Made by a program: the position numbers and the translations under genes
Part shown: positions 39,560-49,768 of the stretch, one piece after another
Numbering within the stretch: the stretch's first letter is position 1
How the letters are laid out: the number at the start of each line of letters is the position of its first letter
The notes under the pieces: generated by a model
Databases searched by the model: none
What the model saw: the letters and a program-made list of their open reading frames with translations, nothing else
What the model was told of the DNA's origin: nothing
Source: Tetramitus jugosus
Lineage: Eukaryota; Heterolobosea; Eutetramitea; Acrasida; Vahlkampfiidae
Direction: 5' to 3'
Assembly (NCBI GenBank): GCA_937625935.1
Contig: OW569351.1
Span: 434,001 to 498,000 of the forward strand
DNA: 64,000 nucleotides

Positions 39560-40519
39560 ATGAAACAAAACAAGGAACCACAACCACGGTCACGAACAAC
39601 AACAACAACCAGAACGATCAGAACATCAACCAACCCAAACCAACAACAACAACAGCAACAAGAATCTGAAGAGCAATCCTCAACTTATCAACCTGGTGCT
39701 TGGTTTTTTCGGTTACAAGATGAACTACTACTATCCATCCACCCTAAGCAAACAAGACATGGACAATCAACGACAAATGATCTGACGGAAAAGAACACCC
39801 GGAACAACAAGGATGCGAGTCCACAGAGTCTCCCTGTGGAACATCCACTCTTATCACTGCATCATCGCTTTGCTCAAATGCTGATTGCCAACAAGTTGAA
39901 GGACAACAGACAAGGTGATTCACTTGATGATAATGTGAGCAAAAGTGGAGACAAAGAAGAACAAAATCAGCAAATTAATGGCCAATCTCTGTTGGCCAAG
40001 TTGAAGAATTGGTTGTTTTTTCGGGAGGACCATGGCTCCTTTAAGAAACGATCAATCAATAGGAGTGCAAGAGGCACAAAACAGGCAAGCAGCAGATCGA
40101 TATCGAATACGACAGAGTCTGAAGAATCTTTTTCTTTTGTTCAATGGTGTTTTCAAATTCTTCAGCGATTCAATCCAATGATTAATATGTTGGAAGCACT
40201 CATTTATGCACTTGATAGTTTAGGAATGCACTCCTTGGCTCACTTGGTGGTAGAACTGCGCAAAGTTTTGCTTGTACTCTTTCGATTGATATGGGACATG
40301 TTCTTTTTGTTTGATGAATCTGGCAGGAGAAGGGCTCTACTCGAGAAACCAATGAGATCCGAGCAGATGAGAGACTCATCACAACATTATCCCCATCAAT
40401 ATCGACATGGTTATCGTAGTCCTACGATTGGGAATGATTATTATTCTTCGGGTGATAGCTATGATTATCGAAACTATGATGGTAGGAGCTCACCATATGG
40501 TGAGAGTTATGGCATTTGA
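39560..40519 (+). CDS. Unknown protein with amphipathic/hydrophobic central region
   Basis: The 319-residue protein starts at the ATG at 39560. Its N terminus is basic and low-complexity (Thr, Arg, Gln runs). The centre contains a helical hydrophobic stretch (about 195-260: FSFVQWCFQILQRFNPMINM, LEALIYALDSLGMHSLAHLV, LLVLFRLIWDMFFLF) that may associate with membranes. The C-terminal 40 residues are Tyr/Ser/Gly-rich (DYYSSGDSYDYRNYDGRSS). A short acidic linker follows the Gln run. I do not recognise the family. The polar tail ends in GESYGI. Confidence 0.6.
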   Translation: MKQNKEPQPRSRTTTTTRTIRTSTNPNQQQQQQQESEEQSSTYQPGAWFFRLQDELLLSIHPKQTRHGQSTTNDLTEKNTRNNKDASPQSLPVEHPLLSLHHRFAQMLIANKLKDNRQGDSLDDNVSKSGDKEEQNQQINGQSLLAKLKNWLFFREDHGSFKKRSINRSARGTKQASSRSISNTTESEESFSFVQWCFQILQRFNPMINMLEALIYALDSLGMHSLAHLVVELRKVLLVLFRLIWDMFFLFDESGRRRALLEKPMRSEQMRDSSQHYPHQYRHGYRSPTIGNDYYSSGDSYDYRNYDGRSSPYGESYGI

Positions 40520-41185
40520 CAGAGGTTTGTAACTGAGTTTTCATGACCGCTGATGTTTTTGCATGACTTGCAATCACACTTGCACAGTCAACTGTGACAC
40601 ATCGATCACTAGAAATCTGTTTTGTCAATCTTTTCAATGACTGTCTGGCCCTTATCATGAGGTAATCGACATCATGGCTAAACTGCTTCATCTGTTTCCA
40701 GATAAATAAAATCCTCTTTCCTGGTTTACATGAATTGAACTTGTAATCTTTGAAAATTAACATGAGCCGAAATTGGCTCTCACTAGTACAGCTCCTTTAA
40801 AGAATAGTAAACTTCCATGGTTGTTGAATGGTTTTTGTGGTAATTGTATATCCTGAACCCTCGTTTTAAAAATGACCCAACCAGTTAATGTTGTTTCCCT
40901 GAGGTATCACCCTTCAACCTTATTTCAATCAATTCAAACTATTTAAATCCATCAACAGCCACGATTCCTTGGTAAATACAATAGGGGTAGAAGGTGGATG
41001 AAACATTGGCTGCCAATGAATGAGGGCAACAGTGAGATCAATCACCTCATGCTCGACCACGTCGCTAGATGTTCTCTTTCTTTTGATTTTGATTGTATTT
41101 TATAGTGTGTTTATTGTAAATACATTGTAAAACTCGTTGTAAATAAAAAAGTCCGTCAAAAAGCTCTGGAGACAAAAAGTACATC
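40520..41185. other. Intergenic region before the tRNA-Lys gene
   Basis: These 666 bases contain no convincing gene. An open minus-strand frame at 40422-40763 overlaps the end of the preceding gene and is His/Ser-rich noise. AT-rich DNA near 41080-41150 precedes the tRNA gene's 3' side; a T5 run on the tRNA strand lies just after the tRNA. Confidence 0.4.
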
Positions 41186-41257
41186 GCCCACCGAGGGGCT
41201 CGAACCCTCGACCACAAGGTTAAGAGCCTTGCGCTCTACCGACTGAGCTAGACGGGC
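41186..41257 (-). tRNA. tRNA-Lys (anticodon CTT)
   Basis: This 72-base cloverleaf has no intron and no encoded CCA. Acceptor stem GCCCGTC pairs with GGTGGGC (two G-U pairs), D arm GCTC/GAGC, anticodon stem CAAGG/CCTTG with loop CTCTTAA (anticodon CTT at 41222-41224 on the complement), T arm GAGGG/CCCTC with TTCGAGC loop. Internal A and B boxes are intact, and a short T run follows on the tRNA strand as polymerase III terminator. It borders the decayed element region. Confidence 0.95.
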
Positions 41258-41333
41258 ATTGATATGTCAATTCTTTCTAATTTACTCAAAAAAAGGAAAA
41301 AACAAAAATTTAGTGCTTTGCTAACCAGGGTCC

Positions 41334-43140
41334 AAGTCGCGTTACATCAACAACAGTTACCCATTTGTTGAATCCTTCAAGACAGCCCTCAAGCACAACG
41401 TGGATTGTGCCAGGAAGTTCGTCCTCCACGGTGTCAAAGGTAAGACGACAATCCTATCACAAATGGTATGCAGAGAGGATGCACACGCACGACATCACCC
41501 TATGCACCAACAAAAGAAGGCAATGTGACGACTGCTGCCTCGCTAGATACCATCTACTATGCTCGAGAGGCTTTTCCAAGCAGGTATAAACAGCCGTGAC
41601 CAATTAGTTGTTGATGGACAGTCACTGGGTCTCAAAGAATTCAAGTTCTTGTTCCCTAAGTGCAAAGTTGAAGTCAGATCCCACCAAGTGCTGAATATAA
41701 TGATTGGTCAAATGAAGGAATGCATGTGTTCCCAGCAAATCAATAGGGGAGAAAAAGAACCCTCACTCTACAAAGGGATGTTTCACATAGAAAACAGGAA
41801 GCATCTGCAGTCGCTATTTGACCAGGAAAGGAACAGAAGAGTGGAAGAATGTGAGAGGTGGTGGCTACAAAAGGCCGTTAGAAGTGAAGCGGACTTCAGC
41901 TTCCTCAGAAGTCCCCGCATTATAGACAGGCAGCTTGGGTGGTTTCAGATGGTAGACTTCATATGCTCTGATACAGCAAATTTAATAACAAGTATACACA
42001 GAGTATCAATGTGGTAATCTCCCATGTAGATTATATACAGCAGAGGAAGGAGACAGAGATGAGTTAAAGTATATCGCCAAACTGTTCCCAAAACTTCAAT
42101 GGGCATCTGTATCTCCAGTGATTGTTATGGGTGTTAATGATGACAAGTCGATGTTTCTTTTGGTGTAACACAACATTGACAGTGCAAGAGCAAATGCAGC
42201 AGATGGCAAGACCAAGACACGCGACTACTATCAAAGTATGGTGGCAGAAGATGGGTCCTTTCAACTATTCTACGGATATCCAGCAAATAACTGATAATGT
42301 TGCTAAGGATGTTGAAACATACACTGATATGTTACCTGCTGATCTGAGAGTAATGACTGTGGATCGATTTGGAAAAAGGACGATCTGCGTCAACAGTTTG
42401 TTTACACGACTCTGCTGTTATTATACAAGCAACTATAACATTGGCAGGAATGATCCTTTTGAAAGATTGAAAGATCTCTTAGAGATCAAAGGTTTCACTA
42501 TCAACTACAATCATACAACACTGTCTGTTGACAAAGAAACGCGTTTGAAGGAACTGTTGAAAAGAGCGAAACAAGAAGCATTGGACAAAGTAAGGCATCT
42601 CTGGGACAATGTCTCTTATTTACCTTATATAGAACGTAACCAAAAGCCTAACGATAAGAAATCAGTGAATCAATGGAAAAAGAATGTCGAAATCAGTAAC
42701 AGAATAGAGATTCTAGGAATGATACAGTAATGCATATTCTCACAGATGGGTATGACAACTATCTTAATCTCTGCAAACTACTCGCAGGTAGAGACGATAT
42801 AGAACAAAGAAGAAAAGAAGAGTTTCCAGAATTGGGTCTTAAAGATGGATTCACGAAAGTAGATGCTTGTTATCTGCTAGAGGAAACTCTTGGTTTAAAG
42901 AGATTCGAGTTTGCTGATTCAGAGTCAATTCCCAAACAAAGAAGGATACTGAAGAAGTGTTTAACATCAGACGAGATGAAATTCCTGATAAAAGTATCCA
43001 ACACTCGAAGCAAGAAGTATGCAGACGATGAATATCTGAAGTTGTTCTCTATTCTGAAACTTCTGTACAGCTATGCACCAACATATTTGTTACAGAGCGA
43101 GTTACCAAGAAGAGAACAGCTACTTACAACGATAAGATGA
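41334..43140 (+). pseudogene. Decayed protein-coding relic in several frames
   Basis: Pieces of coding-like sequence change frame along this stretch. 41334-41524 reads FVESFKTALKHNVDCARKFV then LHGVKGKTTILSQMV, like a P-loop ATPase with part of the Walker A missing. 41559-42017 is an open frame (SLGLKEFKFLFPKCKVEVRS). A third piece (about 42011-42286) contains AKLFPKLQWASVSPVIVMGV and is interrupted by a TAA before HNIDSARANAADGKTKTRDY. Open frames 42122-42730 and 42730-43140 follow, overlapping as TAATG. The pieces have no introns with good sites. I take them as one or more degraded genes of mobile or viral origin; the original family is not identified. Confidence 0.45.
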
Positions 43141-43443
43141 TCAAATCTTGTCTTGAGATGTACATGAGAAGCAGAGATAGTCCTTCAAGTATCCTGACAT
43201 ATTATCCAAATATTGTGGAATGGTAACTATTCTAAATGGTTGTTATAACATTTCATATCCAACAATACAAGACATTCCTCTTTGAGAAATCAGACAATAC
43301 AGGAGATTTCCTATGACAATTTGCATCGAAATTTTGTGAAGAAATTGTATAAAGAAAAATTACTATACTCTCTCCATAACAAATTGTCATAGACTTTTCC
43401 TGTTAAAACTGTTTATCAAGTCACCAGACACTTCCTTGAAAGG

Positions 43444-43858
43444 CTATTGTGGATCATTCTGTCTTCTGTCTTCTATTATGTCTCCAATAAACCTATATTG
43501 TTTGATGTAAAGATGATTTAATCGTACTGGGAAGTGGTAATACTTTTTCAGTAACTCCAGATCGTACTTCCTGATAGAGGTGGAGGCATTTCTTACTAGC
43601 AGTTCTATTTGTACTCCTTCATCGTGTAATCTCTTCGCAGTAGTATACTCAGTACATACATGCTTATGTGTATGATAGTGGTCTACTTCACAGTTTTTAG
43701 AGCAGTAGACTTCGCTTTTACATTGACTACAGTAGTGATAGCAGTCGTTCATCTGTTCAAGTTTTGCTGCAATTTGCACAGACTGCCTTTTGCAATAGTG
43801 CGTGAGGATTGTCGATACAGAGCTGTTTGGATATGTTGAGTATATCTTCGTTGTTCAT
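43444..43858 (-). pseudogene. MYND-type zinc-finger protein with a one-base frameshift
   Basis: The frame starts at an ATG at 43858 (MNNEDILNISKQLCIDNPHA) and reaches the first zinc pair (VCANCSKT), then a TGA at 43757-43759. Leaving out one T continues directly into EQMNDCYHYCSQCKSEVYCS and KNCEVDHYHTHKHVC, completing the MYND pattern (Cys pairs, YCS, His and final Cys), and on to the stop at 43444: about 137 residues in all. The frame is intact on both sides of the shift. So it is a young pseudogene, a sequencing error, or a gene needing a +1 frameshift at ACT-TGA. MYND fingers bind Pro-rich peptide motifs. Confidence 0.6.
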
Positions 43859-43992
43859 TCGTTTGTTGAGATTGTTTGCTCAGAAAAGTCTTCTTTTGTA
43901 ATAACGAATTTACAATCTGTAGTCTACAGTTCAGACAACAACGTATTTTCTGCGTGAAGTGTTGTGTGGAGGTGTTGGTGGTGTTGAAGTCT

Positions 43993-44176
43993 TCTAGAAA
44001 CAAATGACGTCGTGCACAAGGAACTCCCCATTGAGACTCTAACAGTTGATATTGCCGCAAATAATGCTCCTTTATTTTATGATACAACTCCCACAGACAA
44101 TACTACTGGGGGTGATATGTACTATGATAGCGATGACGGCAATGGAGAGATTAAAGACATAGATTCATTGTTTTGA
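43993..44176 (+). other. Possible exon fragment
   Basis: An open frame without a usable ATG reads ELPIETLTVDIAANNAPLFY followed by an acidic, Asp/Tyr-rich end (MYYDSDDGNGEIKDIDSLF) and a stop. A TTCTAG acceptor-like site lies just upstream. It overlaps no gene of the same strand, and its source is unknown. Confidence 0.25.
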
Positions 44177-44365
44177 TTCATTCAAAGCACCTATCCGATG
44201 TTTAGCAATTTCTAAAAGTTTTTCCTTTGCTTCACGAGACTGACTCAACCGCTCCAATTCTTGTTTCATAACTTCTTCTTTGTCATTTTGCTTTGTTGCA
44301 TGTCTGAATGAATGTTGTACACTGGGGAAATAATTAAAGTCTGTCATTCTGATAGGTGAGTGCAT
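44165..44365 (-). CDS. Small helical protein candidate (66 aa)
   Basis: An ATG at 44365 opens 66 codons. The C-terminal two thirds form a charged helix (KEEVMKQELERLSQSREAKE). It lies head to head with the next small gene, 57 bases apart, which suggests a small two-gene unit within the degraded region. Function unknown; it could be a fragment. Confidence 0.35.
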   Translation of the reverse strand: MHSPIRMTDFNYFPSVQHSFRHATKQNDKEEVMKQELERLSQSREAKEKLLEIAKHRIGALNESKQ

Positions 44366-44422
44366 GTTCTATATTTCTGTCTTTTTTTTGTCGAGCTTTA
44401 CTGCGCTTTTTGCCAACTATCC

Positions 44423-44848
44423 ATGATCGGCACTGTTACTGTCACACAAATTGATCCACATTCAAGAACTACTAATGCTCTACCATACCTCGAACTTCAT
44501 CGCATTTACTTTTCTGCATCTAATATGTTGACCCTTTCTGTTACACGATTCAACGTGGTAGCGATGTCGCACGGACAAAACTACAGACCTCTGGACTTGT
44601 GCGTTGATGGTTCGCGATATGTATTAGCTTTTTACATGGATTATTATGACAATACCTATAAGTTTGTTGTAACATATGACAACCAGATCATACGCAGCAA
44701 TACTATCGTATATGTTTTGGAAGAGTCAATTGTTTATACAAACCATAGTTATGATCCACCTACAGAATTTATGCGGTTTCAACCTAGTGAACATGATGAT
44801 GATGATGAGATCATTGAATTTGACGATGATTCAGTACTTCTTACATAA
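44423..44848 (+). CDS. Small beta-rich protein candidate (141 aa) with acidic tail
   Basis: The frame opens at a GTG at 44360; the first ATG (44423) gives 141 residues. The body alternates hydrophobic and polar residues (MIGTVTVTQIDPHS, FVVTYDNQIIRSNTIVYVLE) as in a beta-sandwich, and the C terminus is Asp/Glu-rich (DDDDEIIEFDDDSVLLT). It resembles in style small structural proteins of mobile elements, but I know no match. It is one of the few intact frames in this 6-kb stretch. Confidence 0.4.
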   Translation: MIGTVTVTQIDPHSRTTNALPYLELHRIYFSASNMLTLSVTRFNVVAMSHGQNYRPLDLCVDGSRYVLAFYMDYYDNTYKFVVTYDNQIIRSNTIVYVLEESIVYTNHSYDPPTEFMRFQPSEHDDDDEIIEFDDDSVLLT

Positions 44849-44991
44849 TTATTAGTCATGTTAGTGGTCCCATTAAATACGACATTTATCGTTGTTCGAG
44901 TTGATAAATCAATTTGACTAGCGCAGCAATGCTCCATGCCAGGGCAGCAAATCCACACAACCAATCACCTTCTCTTGCTTCCAAAACACAA

Positions 44992-46088
44992 TCACAGGGG
45001 TTTCGATAGCAGATTGTTGTACGACCTTTGTTTTAGGTCATTCAACGCATCAATCGAATACCAGTCTTTTCTCGTGTACTTGTAGTGGCCCTCCTCATTT
45101 TTCTTCACTCTTCCAAACACATACACACCGTCCTGCCGAACACCGTCAGAGCGAGACCCAAACCATCTCTTCTACAAGGGTAAATAAGAATTGGTTGGAT
45201 CTTTGAACAAAGTGACAACAAGATTGATACGACTTACATTCATTGCATGTAACACTTTCATCGTACCTTTGTGTGTCATGCAGTTCAAGCGATCTTCGAG
45301 ATACTGCAACAAGGGAATGGTCTCGCAAATACCTTGATCCACTCGATACGTTCCATGGATTGATCGAAGAATCACTCGGTTAAATCTCTCAAAAGGAAAA
45401 GCTGTGTAACACCACAGAGGTTTATGCCTCTTTACACAATCAACCAAATGGGTGACAAGATGAACATTTAATGTAACATACCGATCGCCATACACTTCCT
45501 GGGACTGATTCACATAATGGGTCAGCTCCAATTGTATTTTATCCAATTGTTGCATTGTCATTTCAGGTTGAAGCAGCTCATACAGGGAATTGACCAGAAT
45601 CATGTGTTGTTCAAAATAGGGAGTGTTCGCTGGAAACAAGTGTTTTGTTAGTCTTGATGTATAGATCATGAACACAAGACACTTTGATGCTTTAAAGTAT
45701 CGATGATGCTTAAATACTTAGATTGACCTGATATTTCGACGAAACACAGATGGGAGCTGTTGCTGCAAGAGTAATTGATCGAATGACTCCCACATTTGCT
45801 TGCTCCCAATCTGTAGTTGTACTGCATGAGTGCCATGAATGAATGTAAACAAAGAGAGTGCCGTGGAGAAGGAGTGCAAACAATGAAATATCACATACCT
45901 TGGATTCTGTCCAAAGTTTCATCAACAAGGAGCTCCATCAAATGCATGATATCAATACTTCCAAAACTTGTCCATTCCCAGTAAGGAAGCATTTCTGAGA
46001 AGATCGAAATGCCATTGTGCTCATTGATAACTGGTAGATCAGACCAAGCCACTCCTTCACTGAGTAATGTTCGGTACTTTTTTGTGTA
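44992..46088 (-). pseudogene. CACTA/TNP2-like transposase relic with introns and a nonsense codon
   Basis: Three exons can be read. Exon 1 (46088-45899) contains NEHNGISIFSEMLPYWEWTS then FGSIDIMHLMELLVDETLDR, with the TNP2-type D-x-MH motif. A 77-base intron (45898-45822, GTATGT...CAG) follows. Exon 2 (45821-45238) reads LPSVFRRNIRSI, a stop TAA at 45718-45720, then VFKHHRYFKASKCLVFMIY and the DUF4218-like NVHLVTHLVDCVKRHKPLW and FPFERFNR. A 66-base intron (45237-45172, GTAAGT...TTGTAG) and exon 3 (45171-44992, KRWFGSRSDGVRQDGVYVFG) follow. The 5' part is missing. The nonsense codon and truncation make it inactive. Confidence 0.65.
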
Positions 46089-47027
46089 TTAGACGTGCCA
46101 ACTTCTTAGTATGAAAAAAAAGAAAAATCAAATTTTACAATGGAGGTAAATTGTAGCGAAGACCTCCAAGAAAACCTACAAGGAATGCCTTAAAGGAATG
46201 AGGGGCACCAAGGTAGATGCCATCGAGCAGGTAACAGATGTGCAAATGATGGAGGACTCAAGTGAAAGTTGTGATTTGGTACTACACCATGATTCAACGA
46301 CGTTGTTGGATGCACCAGAAGTGTCATTTGAAAACAGTTCACAACCAACCAATGAGGTGGTGTCCAATATCAAGATATCCTAGAGACAGTGTGCCAGAAG
46401 ACTCAACCTTCGCAACAACTATACAAAGGAGTCCAGAATTGAACGATGAAGTCACAGATGATGTTCCTATAATTTATGATACCGTTAAAATTTAAAGGTA
46501 AAGCTATTGATATCGTCAGTTTCATGGAGTCAGAAGAGATCGATTTTTGTAATGCTGCAAGAAGTCAGGCATCAATAGTGCCAAAAATTAAGTTGATTCT
46601 TGACCTGGATCAACTGTGTACTACTATGTCAACTAACTACTATCGTGTGTATTGCAACAGTTCCGTATTAAGCTCTCCTGGATAAATGTTTAAGGCAGGA
46701 TGCAGAACCTACTGCAACACTAGTTATTTGATGGAGATAATCAAGTTCTTGAATAGCTTATTGGATAATTTGTCAATTAGTTTGTAATTTCAGTAAGTTT
46801 TCTGCTTCAAGTTGGAATAGATTTGTCATCGATGTACTAGCTTTTGCTGGTAATGCTTCTTGTGCTTTGTATTCGTAAGAAACTGCATTCCTTTTGTTCG
46901 AACCAACCTCGGGGATTCCAGTTCGCGAATTTGTTCGAGGGGCGGAAAAAGCGAGATTCGATAAAATTAACACCCAAGAACAAAACAACATCAGAACAAA
47001 AAGACACACAAAGAGAGAGAAACAGTG
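46089..47027. other. Region without a clear gene
   Basis: Short open frames at 46198-46383 and 46476-46685 (PKIKLILDLDQLCTTMSTNY) may be further coding debris of the same element. The last 200 bases, A-rich, are the 5' UTR and promoter of the Spinster-like gene. Confidence 0.35.
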
Positions 47028-49068
47028 ATGACTTCTTCTCCGTCATCATCTGGTGAACAAACTGACATCACCCACAATCACGAAAAAAACAATGAAAAAC
47101 AAACATTGCTCTCTTCGTCTCACAGCAGCACAACAGTAGCAGCAGTCGCAACAGGCACATCAACCATCCACTACAAACCATCAACACCACACTTTACACG
47201 CTTCCAAAAACTTCAATTCAAAATATTCAGTCCATGGGTCCTCCTGCTCTTCCTCTTTATCATCAACATTTTTATTTATTTTGATCGTGGTGCAATCTCT
47301 GCGATTCAACCATCGATTGAGAAGCATTGGAAAATCAGCAAAACTCAGCAAGGTGCACTCTCTAGTGCATTCATGGTTGGTTACATGCTTTTCTGTCCCA
47401 TTTTTGCTGAGCTCGCTTCACGTATCAGCACAAGTGTCATTCTAGCAATTGGATTGTTTGGTTGGTCCGTCATGACGTTTGCTTGTGGTTTGAGTGGAGG
47501 TTCCAGTCAACACATTTGGGGTTACTATATGCTTGTGACGTGTCGTTGCTTTGTGGGTATTGGTGAGGCTGCATTTGCACCTATTGCACCCACTTTGATT
47601 GATGACTGTGCACCAGAGAAGCAAAAAACTGTACGTTTTTTTTTATTGTTGTTATTGTTCTTGTTGTTTTCGATTCTTGTTGTCAGTTGAGAGCTTTCTT
47701 GTATTGACCTTTTTTTTGTATGTAACAATTGATTGATTGATTTTTTGTTTGTATGGAGTAGACATTTATGAGCATCTTTTATATAGCTCTTCCATGTGGT
47801 GCTGCACTAGGATATGGTGTCAGTGGTCTCTTGGCATCCAGAATTTCATGGAGAATTCCATTTTTTGCCGAAGGAATCATCATGTTGGTCCTCTCCTTGT
47901 TGTGCCTCTTGATTCCATCCACTGACAAATACAAGGAATACCAACAATATAAACAATCGTTGGCCGCTAGTGGTGGTGATCCTGTCGAAGGCTCCGAGAG
48001 TATGACTGTTGTGTTGGAAAAGGCGAGAGCTTCATTCAGAGAAGACGCTGAATCACAAGGACTCTTGAACAACAACAACAATAACGACACCATGACTGCA
48101 ACTGTAGATGAGATGAGCGAAATGGGAATGACGAGAGAAGAATTGCTTCAAATGAAAAAGGACAAAAGGTACAATATTTTACAGGCCATTGTTGCACTAG
48201 GAACCAATCCTTGCTATGTGTTTGCTGCATTGGCCGCAACTGCCTATACGTTTGTTGTTGGTGGATTGGCGTTTTGGGCTCCGACTGTTGTCGCTGATTT
48301 GTTGGATTGGTCTCCAGAAAGAGCCAACTTGGCATTCTCTGCTGTTTGTGCCGTGACTGGATTGTTTGGATCGTTCTTTGGTGGTATTTTCTTGGATCTG
48401 ATTGGTGGAGCAAGTGGCATGAAGGGTGCTTCAAGAGCCTTCTTGCTGTGTACCATTTATATTGGAATTGCTTTGCCGTTGGGAACTGTAGCCTTTTTGA
48501 TGCGAAGTCCAGTTTTGTTCTTCTTGTTCCTGTTTATGGCCGAATTGTTTGTTGTATGTATTGCTTGATTTATTTGTATTCCCAGTGGGAAACGGACGTC
48601 ATTCTGAACTAACCCTTCGTTTTCACACCATCACCCACCAGTTTGGTATCACTTCGCCGATGAACGTTGCCTTTTTGGCGATTGTGAACAAGAACCTGAG
48701 AAACTTTTCCATGTCCTTCCAAATCTTTTCAGTATGTATTCCTAAACAAGGGCTAGCTCGACCTCTCTCTCTCTTACGTTTCTTGTGTATTTTGAAAATC
48801 GCCTACTAACCATCATAACTCTGTGTAGATTCATTTGCTTGGTGATGTGCCTTCACCAATTTTGTTTGGTTTACTAGCGGATGCAATTGGAAAGAAGAAG
48901 GGAACACTGGTTTCAGTTCACTTCCTCTGGGCTGTTCTTCTCCTTGCAATCATCTTCTTCTTCTTTGCTTTCCTGATTACGAGAAGCAAAGCCAAGAGGA
49001 GAGAAAGAATCGAGGAACATATGCAAGCCAAAAAGGAAGCAATGACCCAGAATCAAAGCATGGAATAG
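47028..49068 (+). CDS. Spinster-like (Spns) MFS lysolipid/sphingolipid transporter, four exons
   Basis: Exons are 47028-47630, 47762-48553, 48642-48731 and 48829-49068, all joined in phase 0, giving 574 residues. Introns (131, 88 and 97 bases) have GTACGT, GTATGT and GTATGT donors; CTAAC branch sites are visible in the second and third. Conserved Spinster features are FDRGAISAIQPSIEKHW in helix 1, GIGEAAFAPIAPTLIDD in helix 4-5, GYGVSGLLASRISWRIPFF and HLLGDVPSPILFGLLAD in helix 11. A cytosolic loop of about 90 residues carries an Asn run. Spns proteins release lysophospholipids or sphingosine-1-phosphate and are often lysosomal. Unspliced reading would stop at 47690. Confidence 0.88.
47631..47761 (+). 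other. Intron 1 of the Spinster-like gene
   Basis: GTACGT donor, T-rich body and GAGTAG acceptor, phase 0. It includes an in-frame stop and a long T run. Confidence 0.8.
48554..48641 (+). other. Intron 2 of the Spinster-like gene
   Basis: GTATGT donor, AACTAAC branch-like site and CACCAG acceptor, phase 0. Confidence 0.8.
48732..48828 (+). other. Intron 3 of the Spinster-like gene
   Basis: GTATGT donor, TACTAAC branch site identical to the yeast consensus, GTGTAG acceptor, phase 0. Confidence 0.85.
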
Positions 49069-49279
49069 CTCTGATCAGTCTGAACTGGCGATTGGAAATG
49101 TAAATTTGCAACAAGTAGTATACAATCGTAAACAAAAAAAGAATGTCATTATTCATCAATCATCGGAGAGGGTGGTAGGGTAGGTTGTATCGTTCGTTGC
49201 TGTTTTTTTTAATCTGTACAAAATTGGTTGAGTTATACATCAATGTAGTAGGCCTCTTGTTTGAATGGTGCGGTCATGT

Positions 49280-49768
49280 TCATCTTCTAATCTTCACCAC
49301 AGAGGATGGGTCCTTCTTTGACTGCTTCTCCAAATTGTTTTGTTCTTCAATGGCCGTCAAAATCTCATCCTTGTTTGTCTCGAGAACCATTCCTCCCATA
49401 ATAATCTCATCCAAGATGAAATTGACCTTGTCAGAGTGGAAAATGAGATCCAACTCACACACATTCTCAAAACACTTGTCCAATGCTTCGACAAACACTT
49501 GAATCAAATCCAATATGCCCAATTCACTCTCACTCTCATCGACAACGAATATAAAGTACAGTGTAGCATAGTGACGATAGATTAACTTAGTTTCTCTGCC
49601 ATAGATGCTTCCTCCCTCCAAAAAATTACAGACAATGTCAGGGCGCTTCGATATGAGTTGATAGCACTCTGTGATGGCTTGTTGTTGGAGACCAAAGGCA
49701 ATTGGCTCATAAAATTTCACTAGCCTTGGCTTTCCGTGATTGTTGACGACAAGCACACCTTTGATCAT
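49280..49768 (-). CDS. AP3S: AP-3 adaptor complex sigma subunit
   Basis: The 162-residue protein from the ATG at 49768 is a full-length sigma adaptin. Diagnostic stretches are MIKGVLVVNNHGKPRLVKFY at the N terminus, VCNFLEGG, KLIYRHYATLYFIFVVD, then SESELGILDLIQVFVEALDK and CFENVCELDLIFHSDKVNFI. NFLEGG with an Ile/Tyr-rich loop, and VLETN near the end, place it with AP-3 rather than AP-1 or AP-2. It is the small subunit of the AP-3 coat, which sorts cargo to lysosomes and related organelles. The gene is intronless and convergent with the Spinster-like transporter. Confidence 0.96.
   Translation of the reverse strand: MIKGVLVVNNHGKPRLVKFYEPIAFGLQQQAITECYQLISKRPDIVCNFLEGGSIYGRETKLIYRHYATLYFIFVVDESESELGILDLIQVFVEALDKCFENVCELDLIFHSDKVNFILDEIIMGGMVLETNKDEILTAIEEQNNLEKQSKKDPSSVVKIRR

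Noticed and set aside
40422..40763. 113-codon minus-strand frame
   Set aside because: It overlaps the preceding gene's 3' end and resembles complement noise.
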